Source of the DNA: Aquimarina sp. AU474
GTDB taxonomy: Bacteria; Bacteroidota; Bacteroidia; Flavobacteriales; Flavobacteriaceae
Length of the DNA: 64,000 nt
Direction: 5' to 3'
Assembly (NCBI RefSeq): GCF_900312815.1
Contig: NZ_OMPE01000006.1
Location: 124,001-188,000, forward strand
The notes beneath the pieces were generated by a model. That model made no database searches and had not been told where the DNA came from. It saw only the letters and a list, made by a program, of their open reading frames with translations. Below, in pieces: positions 17,890 to 26,151 of this stretch; within the stretch, counting starts at the first letter, position 1, and every line of letters begins with the position of its first letter. The position numbers were made by a program, and so were the translations under genes.

Positions 17890-18864
17890 ATGAAAACTGT
17901 TGTTTTGATTATAGGTGCCAATGGTCAATTGGGTTCTGTTTTAACAGAATCTCTGCAGCATAAGCATGGAAAAGATAATGTTATAGCATCGGATTTACAT
18001 CAAAGGAAAAGTTTTGATGGTATTTTTGAAGTTATTGATGCAACTGATAAAGTTAGGATTCAAAATGTGGTAACAAAATATAATGTGACACAGATATATC
18101 ATCTTGCCGCTATACTTTCGGCAAAAGGAGAAGAAAATCCATTACAGACTTGGGATATTAATATGAAAACGTTGTTTAACGTTTTGGAAGTATCAAGACT
18201 AAGTAATATTGAAAGAGTATTTTTTCCAAGTTCGATTGCTGTTTTTGGAGAAGGCGCTCCTTTAAGTCAAACCCCTAATGATGCTTATTTGGACCCTGCA
18301 ACGGTTTATGGAATAAGTAAGGCAGCAGGAGAGAATTGGGCGCAATATTATTTTTTAAAATATGGATTAGATATCAGATCAATTCGTTACCCTGGTGTTA
18401 TAGGATATCAATCTTTGCCAGGAGGAGGAACAACAGATTATGCTGTTGATATTTATCATAAAGCAGTGCTAGAACAGCAATTTGACTGTTTTTTAAAAGA
18501 AGATGCCACCTTGCCTATGATTTTTATGGAGGACGCAATACGAGCAACTATTGAATTGATGGAAGCTCCAAAAGAGAACATAACTGTTCGAACTTCATAT
18601 AATATAGCAGGAATTAGCTTTTCTCCTGCCGAAGTAGTTGAGGAAATTCGTAAATTATATCCTAATTTTGTAGTGAAGTATACTCCGGATTTTAGGCAAG
18701 ATATAGCTTCTCGTTGGCCAAAATCTATTGATGATACAACTGCCAAAAAAGATTGGGGATGGAAACCTGAATTTGATTTAGAGTCCATAACAGCAACTAT
18801 GATCCAAAAACTTAAACAACAATATAAAATAGATTCAAAAAGTCATAATACGTTATTGCTTTGA
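17890..18864 (+). CDS. tdh: L-threonine 3-dehydrogenase, epimerase (SDR) type
   Basis: NAD-dependent oxidation of L-threonine to 2-amino-3-oxobutyrate. It has the extended SDR layout of the UDP-galactose-4-epimerase-like TDHs known in Flavobacterium: Rossmann GANGQLGSVL (residues 9-18), SSIAVFGEGAPLSQTPND, the YGISK active-site Tyr/Lys and the SIRYPGVIG block. It is not the zinc-dependent MDR enzyme of E. coli. The next gene uses its product. A near-consensus -7 element TACTTTAG lies at 17845-17852. An Lrp-type regulator is transcribed divergently. Confidence 0.92.
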   Translation: MKTVVLIIGANGQLGSVLTESLQHKHGKDNVIASDLHQRKSFDGIFEVIDATDKVRIQNVVTKYNVTQIYHLAAILSAKGEENPLQTWDINMKTLFNVLEVSRLSNIERVFFPSSIAVFGEGAPLSQTPNDAYLDPATVYGISKAAGENWAQYYFLKYGLDIRSIRYPGVIGYQSLPGGGTTDYAVDIYHKAVLEQQFDCFLKEDATLPMIFMEDAIRATIELMEAPKENITVRTSYNIAGISFSPAEVVEEIRKLYPNFVVKYTPDFRQDIASRWPKSIDDTTAKKDWGWKPEFDLESITATMIQKLKQQYKIDSKSHNTLLL

Positions 18865-18915
18865 TTTTTGGATAATTTGAAATAAAAAATAAAAAAGAAT
18901 TTAAACTATATAAGT

Positions 18916-20103
18916 ATGTTTTCAAATATTAAAGAAGATTTACAACAAGAACTTGATGGGATTAAAGAAGCTGGATTATATAAATCTGAGCGTATCATAA
19001 CTACTCCTCAAGGTGCCGAAATAGATACAACTCAAACAACGCAAGTGTTGAATTTTTGTGCAAATAATTATTTAGGACTTTCATCCCACCCAGAAGTAAT
19101 AAAGGCGGGAAAAGAATCAATTGATTCTCATGGATATGGTTTGTCTTCTGTGCGTTTCATTTGCGGAACTCAAGATATACATAAAGAATTAGAGAGAAAA
19201 ACAGCCGAGTTTTTGGGTATGGAGGATTGTATTCTTTATGCTGCGGCTTTTGATGCTAATGGAGGTGTGTTTGAACCAATTCTTGGCCCTGAGGATGCTA
19301 TAATTTCTGATGCTTTAAATCATGCTTCTATAATAGACGGAGTTCGTTTGTGTAAAGCTAAGCGTTTCAGATATGAGCATAATAATATGGTAGATCTTGA
19401 GAAACAACTTAAGGATGCCCAAGGAACAAGAAGAAAACTTATCGTTACAGATGGATCATTTTCTATGGATGGAACGATTGCTCAATTAGATAAAATTTGC
19501 GATTTGGCAGATAAATACGGAGCTATGGTAATGATTGATGAATGTCATTCTACCGGGTTTTTGGGAGCAACAGGTCGTGGTACTCATGAGTATAGAGACG
19601 TAATGGGGCGTATAGATATTATTACAGGTACATATGGTAAGGCCCTTGGTGGAGCTTCAGGAGGATTTACTGCAGCAAGAAAAGAAATTGTAGATATGCT
19701 TAGACAACGCTCAAGGCCATATTTATTTTCGAATACAGTAGCGCCGTCAATTGTAGGTGCATCTATTAGAGTATTGGATATTTTAAGTTCTTCGACTGAG
19801 TTAAGAGATAAATTAGAAGTTAATACCAAATATTTTAGGTCAGAAATGACCAAGGCAGGTTTTGATATTATTCCTGGGGATCATCCAATTGTTCCTGTTA
19901 TGTTGTATGAAGCAAAATTAGCACAAGAATTTGCTGCTAGATTATTAGATGAAGGCATTTACGTTATCGGATTCTTTTATCCAGTTGTACCCAAAGAAAA
20001 AGCCAGAATAAGAGTTCAGTTATCAGCTGGGCATGAGAAATATCATCTTGAAAAAGCTGTTGCGGCATTTACTAAAGTTGGTAAGGAACTGGGAGTGATA
20101 TAA
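18916..20103 (+). CDS. kbl: Glycine C-acetyltransferase (2-amino-3-ketobutyrate CoA ligase)
   Basis: PLP enzyme of the alpha-oxoamine synthase family that cleaves 2-amino-3-oxobutyrate with CoA to glycine and acetyl-CoA. 395 residues. Family blocks include [45 protein letters not shown] and the PLP-lysine motif [14 protein letters not shown]. It lies 51 bases after tdh, so the pair forms the complete threonine-to-glycine pathway. Confidence 0.96.
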   Translation: MFSNIKEDLQQELDGIKEAGLYKSERIITTPQGAEIDTTQTTQVLNFCANNYLGLSSHPEVIKAGKESIDSHGYGLSSVRFICGTQDIHKELERKTAEFLGMEDCILYAAAFDANGGVFEPILGPEDAIISDALNHASIIDGVRLCKAKRFRYEHNNMVDLEKQLKDAQGTRRKLIVTDGSFSMDGTIAQLDKICDLADKYGAMVMIDECHSTGFLGATGRGTHEYRDVMGRIDIITGTYGKALGGASGGFTAARKEIVDMLRQRSRPYLFSNTVAPSIVGASIRVLDILSSSTELRDKLEVNTKYFRSEMTKAGFDIIPGDHPIVPVMLYEAKLAQEFAARLLDEGIYVIGFFYPVVPKEKARIRVQLSAGHEKYHLEKAVAAFTKVGKELGVI

Positions 20104-20245
20104 ATACAAACGTTTGTTAGTGGCTAAAAATGTGATGATTTAATAATAGATGTTGGTTTTTGTTTGAAAAATCACATGGATACTTTCGATTTATTTAGAA
20201 TTTGATGATAATGCTGTAGAAGTAGTGAAAAAAATGAAAAATTAT
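20104..20245. other. Intergenic DNA between kbl and the phe promoter
   Basis: No gene is supported here. An inverted repeat ATGTGAT...ATCACAT with a long loop lies near 20130-20180 and is not convincing as a terminator. Confidence 0.4.
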
Positions 20246-20275
20246 TTTGAATCGAAATAGTTTTACCTACTTTAG
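20246..20275 (+). promoter_or_regulatory. Promoter of the aromatic amino acid operon
   Basis: TTTG (20246-20249), 18-base spacer, TACTTTAG (20268-20275; one mismatch to TAnnTTTG). The predicted RNA start is near 20280, some 15 bases before the leader peptide ATG. Confidence 0.6.
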
Positions 20276-20295
20276 CACTGTAATACAACAAGACA

Positions 20296-20373
20296 ATGAA
20301 TAGTTTATTTACTTGGAACCGATTTTATTTTTTCTTCTTTTATTTTAAAAGTAAGATCGGGATTGCTATGTAA
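20296..20373 (+). CDS. Phe/Tyr-rich leader peptide of the pheA operon
   Basis: A 25-codon frame, ATG to TAA, encoding MNSLFTWNRF then YFFFFYF then KSKIGIAM. Eight consecutive aromatic codons (Phe-Tyr-Phe-Phe-Phe-Phe-Tyr-Phe, 20323-20346) are the control codons, with a further Phe and Trp upstream. It lies in the 5' leader of genes for Phe/Tyr synthesis and is followed by mutually exclusive RNA hairpins. This is the arrangement of a ribosome-mediated attenuator, in which translation speed over the aromatic codons senses charged tRNA. The peptide itself is unlikely to have another function. Confidence 0.88.
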   Translation: MNSLFTWNRFYFFFFYFKSKIGIAM

Positions 20374-20426
20374 ATAATAGTTTAACATATAGTTAGAATC
20401 CCGCTGAAAAGTCGGGATTTTTTTTT
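20319..20426 (+). terminator. Transcription attenuator (1:2, 2:3 and 3:4 hairpins) upstream of pheA
   Basis: Hairpin 1:2 pairs 20319-20332 with 20347-20360 (14 bp, two G-U). Antiterminator 2:3 pairs CGGGATT (20358-20364) with AATCCCG (20397-20403). Terminator 3:4 pairs the same AATCCCG with a second CGGGATT (20413-20419), followed by nine T (20418-20426). A ribosome stalled on the Phe/Tyr codons would free segment 2 and favour 2:3 (read-through). One that reaches the stop at 20371-20373 covers segment 2 and allows the terminator. Confidence 0.88.
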
Positions 20427-20447
20427 GAATAAGAAAAAATAAAACGT

Positions 20448-21278
20448 TTGAGTAAAAAAGTAGCTATACAGGGAGTAAAAGGGTCGTACCATCATGGAGT
20501 TGCCCAAGCCTATTTTGGTCAGGATGTACATGTGAATGAATGCATGTCGTTTCAAGAATTAGTACATAGCCTAGAGAAAAAGAAAAGTACAGATGCCGTT
20601 ATGGCAATAGAGAATTCTATAGCGGGATCTATTATTCCTAATTATGCGTATATAGATGAACATGACTTAACAATTAGCGGAGAATATTTTTCGCCGATTC
20701 ATCATTGTTTAATGGCACTAAAAGGACAGCAAATTTCGGACATTAGGGAGGTGTATTCGCACCCTATGGCTTTATTACAATGTAAAGATTTTTTTAGAGA
20801 ACAACCACATATCAAACTGGTTGAAGATGCTGATACTGCAGATGTAGCAAGAAGAATTCAAGAAAAAAAAATAAAAGGTGTTGCTGCAGTTGCTGGCGAA
20901 ACAGCTGCCAATATTTATGAACTTGATATCTTGGCCAAAGAAATTCAGACTATAAAATCCAATAGCACTCGTTTTTTTATTTTAAATACTAGAGATGAAT
21001 TAGAAGTAAAAAAAGAAGAAATTAACAAAGCTTCTTTGAAATTTCTTACCGATCATAAAAGAGGGAGTTTGGCTACGGTACTAAATGTAATGAGTGATTG
21101 TAATTTGAATTTAACTAAGATTCAATCTTTACCCGTAATAGATATGCCGTGGAAATACTCATTTTTTGTAGATGTAACATTTAGCGAGTATACCGATTAT
21201 GAAAAAGCAATGTCAATTTTAAAAATTATGGCTTTAGAATTGAAAGTATTAGGAGAATATAAAAATCAGAACGGATGA
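20448..21278 (+). CDS. pheA: Prephenate dehydratase
   Basis: Converts prephenate to phenylpyruvate, the committed step to phenylalanine. 276 residues: catalytic domain with GVKGSYHH, AIENSIAGSI and the SNSTRFFIL (TRF) motif, then a C-terminal ACT domain (KRGSLATVLNVMSDCNLNLTKIQ). It is a stand-alone dehydratase; chorismate mutase sits on the last gene of the operon. It starts with TTG at 20448, because an in-frame stop lies three codons upstream. The ACT motif usually written ESRP reads QSLP here. It overlaps the next gene by four bases. Confidence 0.95.
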   Translation: MSKKVAIQGVKGSYHHGVAQAYFGQDVHVNECMSFQELVHSLEKKKSTDAVMAIENSIAGSIIPNYAYIDEHDLTISGEYFSPIHHCLMALKGQQISDIREVYSHPMALLQCKDFFREQPHIKLVEDADTADVARRIQEKKIKGVAAVAGETAANIYELDILAKEIQTIKSNSTRFFILNTRDELEVKKEEINKASLKFLTDHKRGSLATVLNVMSDCNLNLTKIQSLPVIDMPWKYSFFVDVTFSEYTDYEKAMSILKIMALELKVLGEYKNQNG

Positions 21279-22432
21279 ATGTTCAAACAGCAAAAAGGTT
21301 AGAGACTATCGAAGAGTATTATTTCTCTAAGAAATTGAGAGAAGTACGTGGTCTTGCAGCATCTGGAAAACCGATCATAAATATGGCTATCGGAAGCCCC
21401 GATATAGATCCTCCTCAAATTGTAGTCAAGACTATTCAGGAAGCAGTTATCGAAAAAGGTGCTCATAAATATCAGAGTTACCAGGGATTGCCAGAGTTAC
21501 GTCAGGCAATTGCAGATTTTTATAAAGATATGTATAGGGTAGACCTTAATCCTAATAACGAAATATTACCACTAATGGGATCTAAAGAAGGCATTATGCA
21601 TATTTCTTTGGCATACCTTAATGAAGGTGATGAGGTGTTGGTGCCTAATCCTGGATATCCTACATATACATCAGTTACAAAATTGGTAGGCGCAACACCA
21701 GTTTTTTATGATTTGAAAGAAGAAAATAATTGGGAACCTGATTTTCATAGCCTTTTAAAAAAGGATTTAAGTAAGGTGAAATTAATGTGGATTAACTATC
21801 CTAATATGCCAACAGGTGCTTCTGGTGGTATGGAGATGTTTATGAAGATAATTGATTTTGCTAAAAAACATAGTATTCTATTAATAAACGATAATCCATA
21901 TAGTTTTATTCTTAATGATAACCCTATAAGCATATTGTCTATTGATGGCGCAAAAGAAGTAGCTTTAGAATTAAATTCTTTAAGTAAAACATTTAATATG
22001 GCTGGGTGGCGAGTAGGTATGGTTAATGGTAGTAGTGAAAAAATAGAAGCCATTTTGAAAGTAAAGAGTAATATGGATAGTGGGATGTTTCAGGGCATTC
22101 AAAAAGGAGCAATCGCTGCTTTAAAAATTTCTAATAATTGGTACGAAAAAATAAACGCTGTTTATAATGAACGAAGACAATTAATTTGGGATTTGGCTAC
22201 GCAATTAGGATGTACTTATGATAAAAAAGCAAAAGGAATGTTTGTATGGGCCAAATTACCAGAAGATACAGAAGCTATTCCTTTTATTGACCGTATTTTA
22301 TATCAAAATGACATATTTATCGCACCAGGAGATATTTTTGGAAGTAATGGAAAAGGATACATTCGTTTTTCGCTTTGCGTTTCTAAAGAGAATATAATTG
22401 AAGCTTCGAAAAGATTACAAATAAAAATATGA
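21275..22432 (+). CDS. PLP-dependent aminotransferase (class I/II), probably aromatic
   Basis: Fold-type I aminotransferase, 385 residues, with GSPDIDPPQ, NPGYPTYTSV, the NYPNMPTGA block and the PLP-lysine motif LNSLSKTFNMAGWRVG. Position between prephenate dehydratase and prephenate dehydrogenase suggests it transaminates phenylpyruvate and 4-hydroxyphenylpyruvate (or prephenate) as the last step to Phe and Tyr; the substrate is inferred from context. ATGA overlaps with both neighbours indicate tight translational coupling. Confidence 0.9.
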   Translation: MNVQTAKRLETIEEYYFSKKLREVRGLAASGKPIINMAIGSPDIDPPQIVVKTIQEAVIEKGAHKYQSYQGLPELRQAIADFYKDMYRVDLNPNNEILPLMGSKEGIMHISLAYLNEGDEVLVPNPGYPTYTSVTKLVGATPVFYDLKEENNWEPDFHSLLKKDLSKVKLMWINYPNMPTGASGGMEMFMKIIDFAKKHSILLINDNPYSFILNDNPISILSIDGAKEVALELNSLSKTFNMAGWRVGMVNGSSEKIEAILKVKSNMDSGMFQGIQKGAIAALKISNNWYEKINAVYNERRQLIWDLATQLGCTYDKKAKGMFVWAKLPEDTEAIPFIDRILYQNDIFIAPGDIFGSNGKGYIRFSLCVSKENIIEASKRLQIKI

Positions 22433-23277
22433 AAGTATTTATAATAGGAACAGGATTGATAGGTGGATCTTTTGCCATAGATATTAAAGCAGCTTTTAAT
22501 GAAGCCGTGATTTATGGTGTGGATCAGAGTCAAGAGCATTTGGATAAGGCTTTAAAACTAGGTATTATAGATCATAAATCAGATTTTGAAAACCTAACCC
22601 ATGCAGATCTTGTAATTGTAGCCATACCCGTTGATAAAACAGTTGAATTATTGCCTATTATTTTGGATCATGTAAATGATGATTCTTTGGTTTTTGATGT
22701 AGGTTCGACCAAACAAAAATTGTGTGAGACAATATCCAATCATCATAAACGCAGAAATTATTTGGCAGCTCATCCTATTGCAGGAACTGAGTTTTCTGGG
22801 CCGCAAGCGGCAATAGCGAATTTGTATCGCGGTAAGACTAATATCATTTGTGAAGTTGAAAAAACAGCTTTTAAATTGCAAGAACGAGGAATGGAAGTTT
22901 TTTCACGTTTAGGAATGCGAATACGATATATGGATCCAATATCACACGATAAACATATTGCATATGTTTCTCATCTCTCTCATATTAGTTCATTCATGTT
23001 AGGTAAAACGGTAATAGAGAAAGAAAAAAATGAGAGGGATATTTTTGATATGGCGGGTAGTGGTTTTGCTTCGACAGTAAGGTTGGCTAAGAGTTCTCCT
23101 GCAATGTGGGCTCCTATTTTTAAACATAATAAGGAGAATGTAATTGAAACATTACAAGAATATATTGCTAATCTAACTCAATTTAAAAAATTAATGGAAG
23201 AAGACGATTTTGATGAAATATATAATGAAATGGAGTGTACAAATCATATAAAATCAATTTTAAAAGGAATTTCATAG
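22429..23277 (+). CDS. tyrA: Prephenate dehydrogenase
   Basis: NAD(P)-dependent oxidative decarboxylation of prephenate to 4-hydroxyphenylpyruvate for tyrosine. Rossmann start IIGTGLIGGSFAIDIK (residues 5-20), then VDQSQEHLDKA, the AHPIAGTEFSGPQAA catalytic block and HDKHIAYVSHLSHISSF. 282 residues without a fused ACT or mutase domain. Overlaps the aminotransferase gene by four bases. Confidence 0.95.
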   Translation: MKVFIIGTGLIGGSFAIDIKAAFNEAVIYGVDQSQEHLDKALKLGIIDHKSDFENLTHADLVIVAIPVDKTVELLPIILDHVNDDSLVFDVGSTKQKLCETISNHHKRRNYLAAHPIAGTEFSGPQAAIANLYRGKTNIICEVEKTAFKLQERGMEVFSRLGMRIRYMDPISHDKHIAYVSHLSHISSFMLGKTVIEKEKNERDIFDMAGSGFASTVRLAKSSPAMWAPIFKHNKENVIETLQEYIANLTQFKKLMEEDDFDEIYNEMECTNHIKSILKGIS

Positions 23278-23324
23278 TAAGAAAATATATAAACGATAGA
23301 CAATAATATAGAATAACAATTGAT

Positions 23325-24407
23325 ATGGAGAATAAGAAAGAACTCAGAAACTGGTTAGATGATTACAACTTGGATCACCCTTTAGTGATCGGAGGACCTT
23401 GTAGCGCAGAAACCGAAGATCAGGTATTAAAAATAGCGCATCAACTTAAAGATTCTGATGCTACTGTATTAAGAGCCGGGATTTGGAAACCAAGAACTAG
23501 ACCTGGAAATTTTGAAGGTGTTGGTGCTTTGGGATTAAAATGGCTACAGAGAGCAAAAGAAGAAACAGGGTTGAAAATTGCTACCGAAGTAGCTAATCCC
23601 CATCATGTTGAATTGGCATTAGAACATGGGGTAGATGTATTATGGATCGGTGCAAGAAGTACTGTTTCTCCTTTTATTGTTCAGGATATTGCAGATGCAT
23701 GTAAAGGGATTGATAATCCCGTATTAATTAAAAACCCTATTAATCCAGACCTTTCCCTTTGGTTGGGAGCTGTAGAACGTTTTTATACTGCCGATGTGAA
23801 GAATTTAGGGGTGATCCATAGAGGCTTTTCAACTTATGAAAAAACAAAATATCGTAACATTCCTGAATGGCAGATTCCTATTGATTTACAGAATCGTTTT
23901 CCAGATTTGCCATTAATATTGGATCCATCGCATATTGCCGGAAGAAGAGATCTTATTTTTGACCTTTCTCAAACGGCCTTAGATCTTAATTTTGACGGAT
24001 TAATTGTAGAGACTCATTTTGATCCTGATAATGCATGGAGTGATGCTAAACAACAAATTACCCCAGAAACATTAATTCAGTATATGAAAGATTTAAGAAT
24101 TCGTAAAGAAATTGGGGTAGATGAGGCATATCAAAAAGCCCTTAGCGAACTAAGAGCAAGGATTGATGTAGTTGATAACCAGTTGTTGGAAGTGTTATCA
24201 AGGAGAATGAAAATTTCTGATGAAATTGGTGAAGTGAAAGCAAAACAAAATGTAGCTATTTTGCAATCCAAACGATGGAATGAAATACTTGGTAAAATGA
24301 TTATCGAAGGTGAAGAAAAAGGACTAAGTGAAGAGTTTATGCTTAGAATATATAAAGCAATTCACCAAGAATCTATTAATCATCAGAAAAAAGTAGCTAG
24401 AGGATGA
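23325..24407 (+). CDS. Bifunctional DAHP synthase / chorismate mutase
   Basis: 360 residues with two domains. Residues about 1-265 form a type I-beta 3-deoxy-7-phosphoheptulonate synthase (VIGGPCSAETEDQ, RAGIWKPRTRPGNFEG, GVIHRGFSTYE, LPLILDPSHIAGRR). Residues about 275-355 form an AroQ chorismate mutase (LRARIDVVDNQLLEVLSRRM, then SDEIGEVKAKQNV). It thus joins the first shikimate step with the branch step to prephenate, and the mutase domain may also act as an allosteric sensor, as in related fusions. As the last gene of the attenuated operon it places entry flux under Phe/Tyr control. Confidence 0.95.
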   Translation: MENKKELRNWLDDYNLDHPLVIGGPCSAETEDQVLKIAHQLKDSDATVLRAGIWKPRTRPGNFEGVGALGLKWLQRAKEETGLKIATEVANPHHVELALEHGVDVLWIGARSTVSPFIVQDIADACKGIDNPVLIKNPINPDLSLWLGAVERFYTADVKNLGVIHRGFSTYEKTKYRNIPEWQIPIDLQNRFPDLPLILDPSHIAGRRDLIFDLSQTALDLNFDGLIVETHFDPDNAWSDAKQQITPETLIQYMKDLRIRKEIGVDEAYQKALSELRARIDVVDNQLLEVLSRRMKISDEIGEVKAKQNVAILQSKRWNEILGKMIIEGEEKGLSEEFMLRIYKAIHQESINHQKKVARG

Positions 24408-24413
24408 ATCTAT

Positions 24414-24450
24414 TAATCACCTGTGATTTGTCTAAAGTCACAGGTAATTA
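24414..24450 (+). terminator. Stem-loop after the aromatic operon
   Basis: ACCTGTGA (24419-24426) pairs with TCACAGGT (24438-24445), with extra A-T pairs below after one mismatch and three more pairs inside. It lies seven bases after the operon's stop. No T-run follows, so termination efficiency is uncertain. Confidence 0.5.
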
Positions 24451-24551
24451 TTGAAGTGTGGAATTCGTTTTTCTTTTTAGAATAATTACATTTTCTGAAT
24501 TAGAAAAAAAATAAGCCTTCAAAGAATATTAATATTCGCATCTTTGTGTTT

Positions 24552-25502
24552 ATGACAGGTACAGTATATAAATCTACAGGAAGCTGGTATACCGTAAAAA
24601 TTCCAGATGGTACGGTGTATGAATGTCGAATAAAAGGAAAATTTCGAATTCAGGGGATAAAAAGTACAAATCCTGTTGCTGTTGGCGATAAGGTAGATTT
24701 TAAGTTAGAAACCAACAATGATCAAATCACTGGTGTTATTGAGCATATCCATGAACGCCATAATTATATCATTAGAAAATCGGTTAAATTATCAAAGCAA
24801 ACGCATATAATAGCTTCAAATATTGATGTTGTGTTTTTATTGGTTACACTTAACAATCCGCCAACATTTACCACTTTTATAGACCGATTTTTGGTTACAG
24901 CAGAAGCTTATGGAATTAAGGCAGTGTTACTTTTTAATAAAGTCGATACGTATAATGAAGATGAAATTTTAGAGATAAAATATCTGGCCGCTTTGTATAG
25001 AAAAATAGGATATGATTGTGTGGGTATTTCTGCAAAAGAAGGAAAAAACACGGATAAAGTAAAGGCAATAATGGAAGGGAAAGTAAGCATGTTCTCAGGT
25101 CATAGTGGGGTTGGGAAATCAACTTTGATAAACACCATAGAACCAGATCTTTCTCTGCGCACTGCAGAAATTAGTAATCAACATCAACAAGGGCAACATA
25201 CTACTACTTTTGCCGAGATGTTTGATCTTGGTTTTGATGCAAAAATTATCGATACTCCAGGAATAAAAGGTTTTGGTGTGGTGGATATGGATAAAGAAGA
25301 ACTAGGGGATTATTTTCCTGAATTTTTTGCCATAAAGCACGAATGTAAATTCAATAATTGTATGCATATTAATGAACCTAAATGTGCAGTAAAGGAAGCT
25401 TTGGATAATGAAGAAATTGCTTGGTCCCGCTACAAAAGTTATTTACAGATTCTGGAAGGGGAAGAAGAGCATTATAGAAAAAACAACTACGACGAGGATT
25501 AA
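24552..25502 (+). CDS. rsgA: Ribosome small-subunit maturation GTPase RsgA
   Basis: Circularly permuted GTPase that checks late 30S assembly. OB-fold N-terminus, then the permuted order G4 (LFNKVD), G1 (FSGHSGVGKST) and G3 (DTPGIKGFG), then a C-terminal zinc knuckle (HECKFNNCMHINEPKCAV). The ORF extends to a GTG at 24546, but ATG 24552 gives the family start MTGTVYKSTGSWYTV and is preferred. A near-consensus -7 element CATCTTTG (24539-24546) ends six bases before this ATG. Confidence 0.95.
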   Translation: MTGTVYKSTGSWYTVKIPDGTVYECRIKGKFRIQGIKSTNPVAVGDKVDFKLETNNDQITGVIEHIHERHNYIIRKSVKLSKQTHIIASNIDVVFLLVTLNNPPTFTTFIDRFLVTAEAYGIKAVLLFNKVDTYNEDEILEIKYLAALYRKIGYDCVGISAKEGKNTDKVKAIMEGKVSMFSGHSGVGKSTLINTIEPDLSLRTAEISNQHQQGQHTTTFAEMFDLGFDAKIIDTPGIKGFGVVDMDKEELGDYFPEFFAIKHECKFNNCMHINEPKCAVKEALDNEEIAWSRYKSYLQILEGEEEHYRKNNYDED

Positions 25503-25533
25503 TTTTTTTAGACCAGAGAAAACTAGTAACGCT

Positions 25534-25603
25534 TCCTGCGGATTATCAAATATTTTACAAAAACAAAAAAATCTGTCAGTTTCATTTTTTGAAACTCGCA
25601 GGA
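25534..25603 (+). repeat. Nested inverted repeats between rsgA and dtd
   Basis: TCCTGCG (25534-25540) pairs with CGCAGGA (25597-25603). A second hairpin, AGTTTCA/TGAAACT (25578-25596), abuts the closing strand directly. The geometry could form a small two-helix RNA or be a decayed repeat. No known RNA family is recognised. Confidence 0.4.
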
Positions 25604-25623
25604 TGTAGTATTGCAAAATAAAA

Positions 25624-25645
25624 TTGATTTTTTTTTAAAAATCAA
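25624..25645 (+). terminator. AT-rich hairpin before dtd
   Basis: TTGATTTTT pairs with AAAAATCAA around a TTTT loop. It may be a weak terminator for rsgA, but no T-run follows. Confidence 0.3.
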
Positions 25646-25677
25646 GGTAACAAATTAGAAATTAGTGAAACTTATAT

Positions 25678-26130
25678 ATGAAAGCAGTTGTACAAAGAGT
25701 CTCTGAGGCATCGGTAACGGTTAATAGGGAAATAGTTTCGAAAATACAGAACGGGTTGCTGGTTTTATTGGGTATTGAAGATGCAGATAGTGAAGAAGAT
25801 ATTACTTGGTTATCTGCCAAAATCTCTAAATTAAGAATTTTTGGAGATGAAAATGGTGTTATGAATAAGAGTCTTTTGGACATTGATGGTGATGTAATTG
25901 TAGTAAGTCAATTTACATTACATGCAAGTACCAAAAAAGGAAATAGACCTAGTTATATTAAGGCTGCAAAATCAGATATAGCAATACCTTTGTATGAGAA
26001 TTTTGTCACACAATTAGAAAAGGATATTGGGAAAAAAGTTGGAACAGGTATATTTGGAGCGGATATGAAAGTATCTCTTCTTAATGATGGTCCTGTTACT
26101 ATAATTATTGATACAAAAAATAAAGAATAA
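25678..26130 (+). CDS. dtd: D-aminoacyl-tRNA deacylase
   Basis: Removes D-amino acids (and Gly from tRNA-Ala) from mischarged tRNAs. 150 residues with the family start MKAVVQRVSEASVTVN, the SQFTLHA catalytic motif and the C-terminal NDGPVTIIID (Gly-cisPro) motif, all intact. It lies 21 bases before the DUF3857 gene in the same direction. Confidence 0.95.
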   Translation: MKAVVQRVSEASVTVNREIVSKIQNGLLVLLGIEDADSEEDITWLSAKISKLRIFGDENGVMNKSLLDIDGDVIVVSQFTLHASTKKGNRPSYIKAAKSDIAIPLYENFVTQLEKDIGKKVGTGIFGADMKVSLLNDGPVTIIIDTKNKE

Positions 26131-26151
26131 CTACTCCGAAATAGATTTGAT

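Noticed and set aside
20180..20275. Open frame reading LEFDDNAVEVVKKMKNYFESK before the phe promoter
   Set aside because: It has codon-like composition, but only about 31 codons between stops and no upstream start. It overlaps the promoter, so chance or a very old gene remnant is more likely than a real gene.
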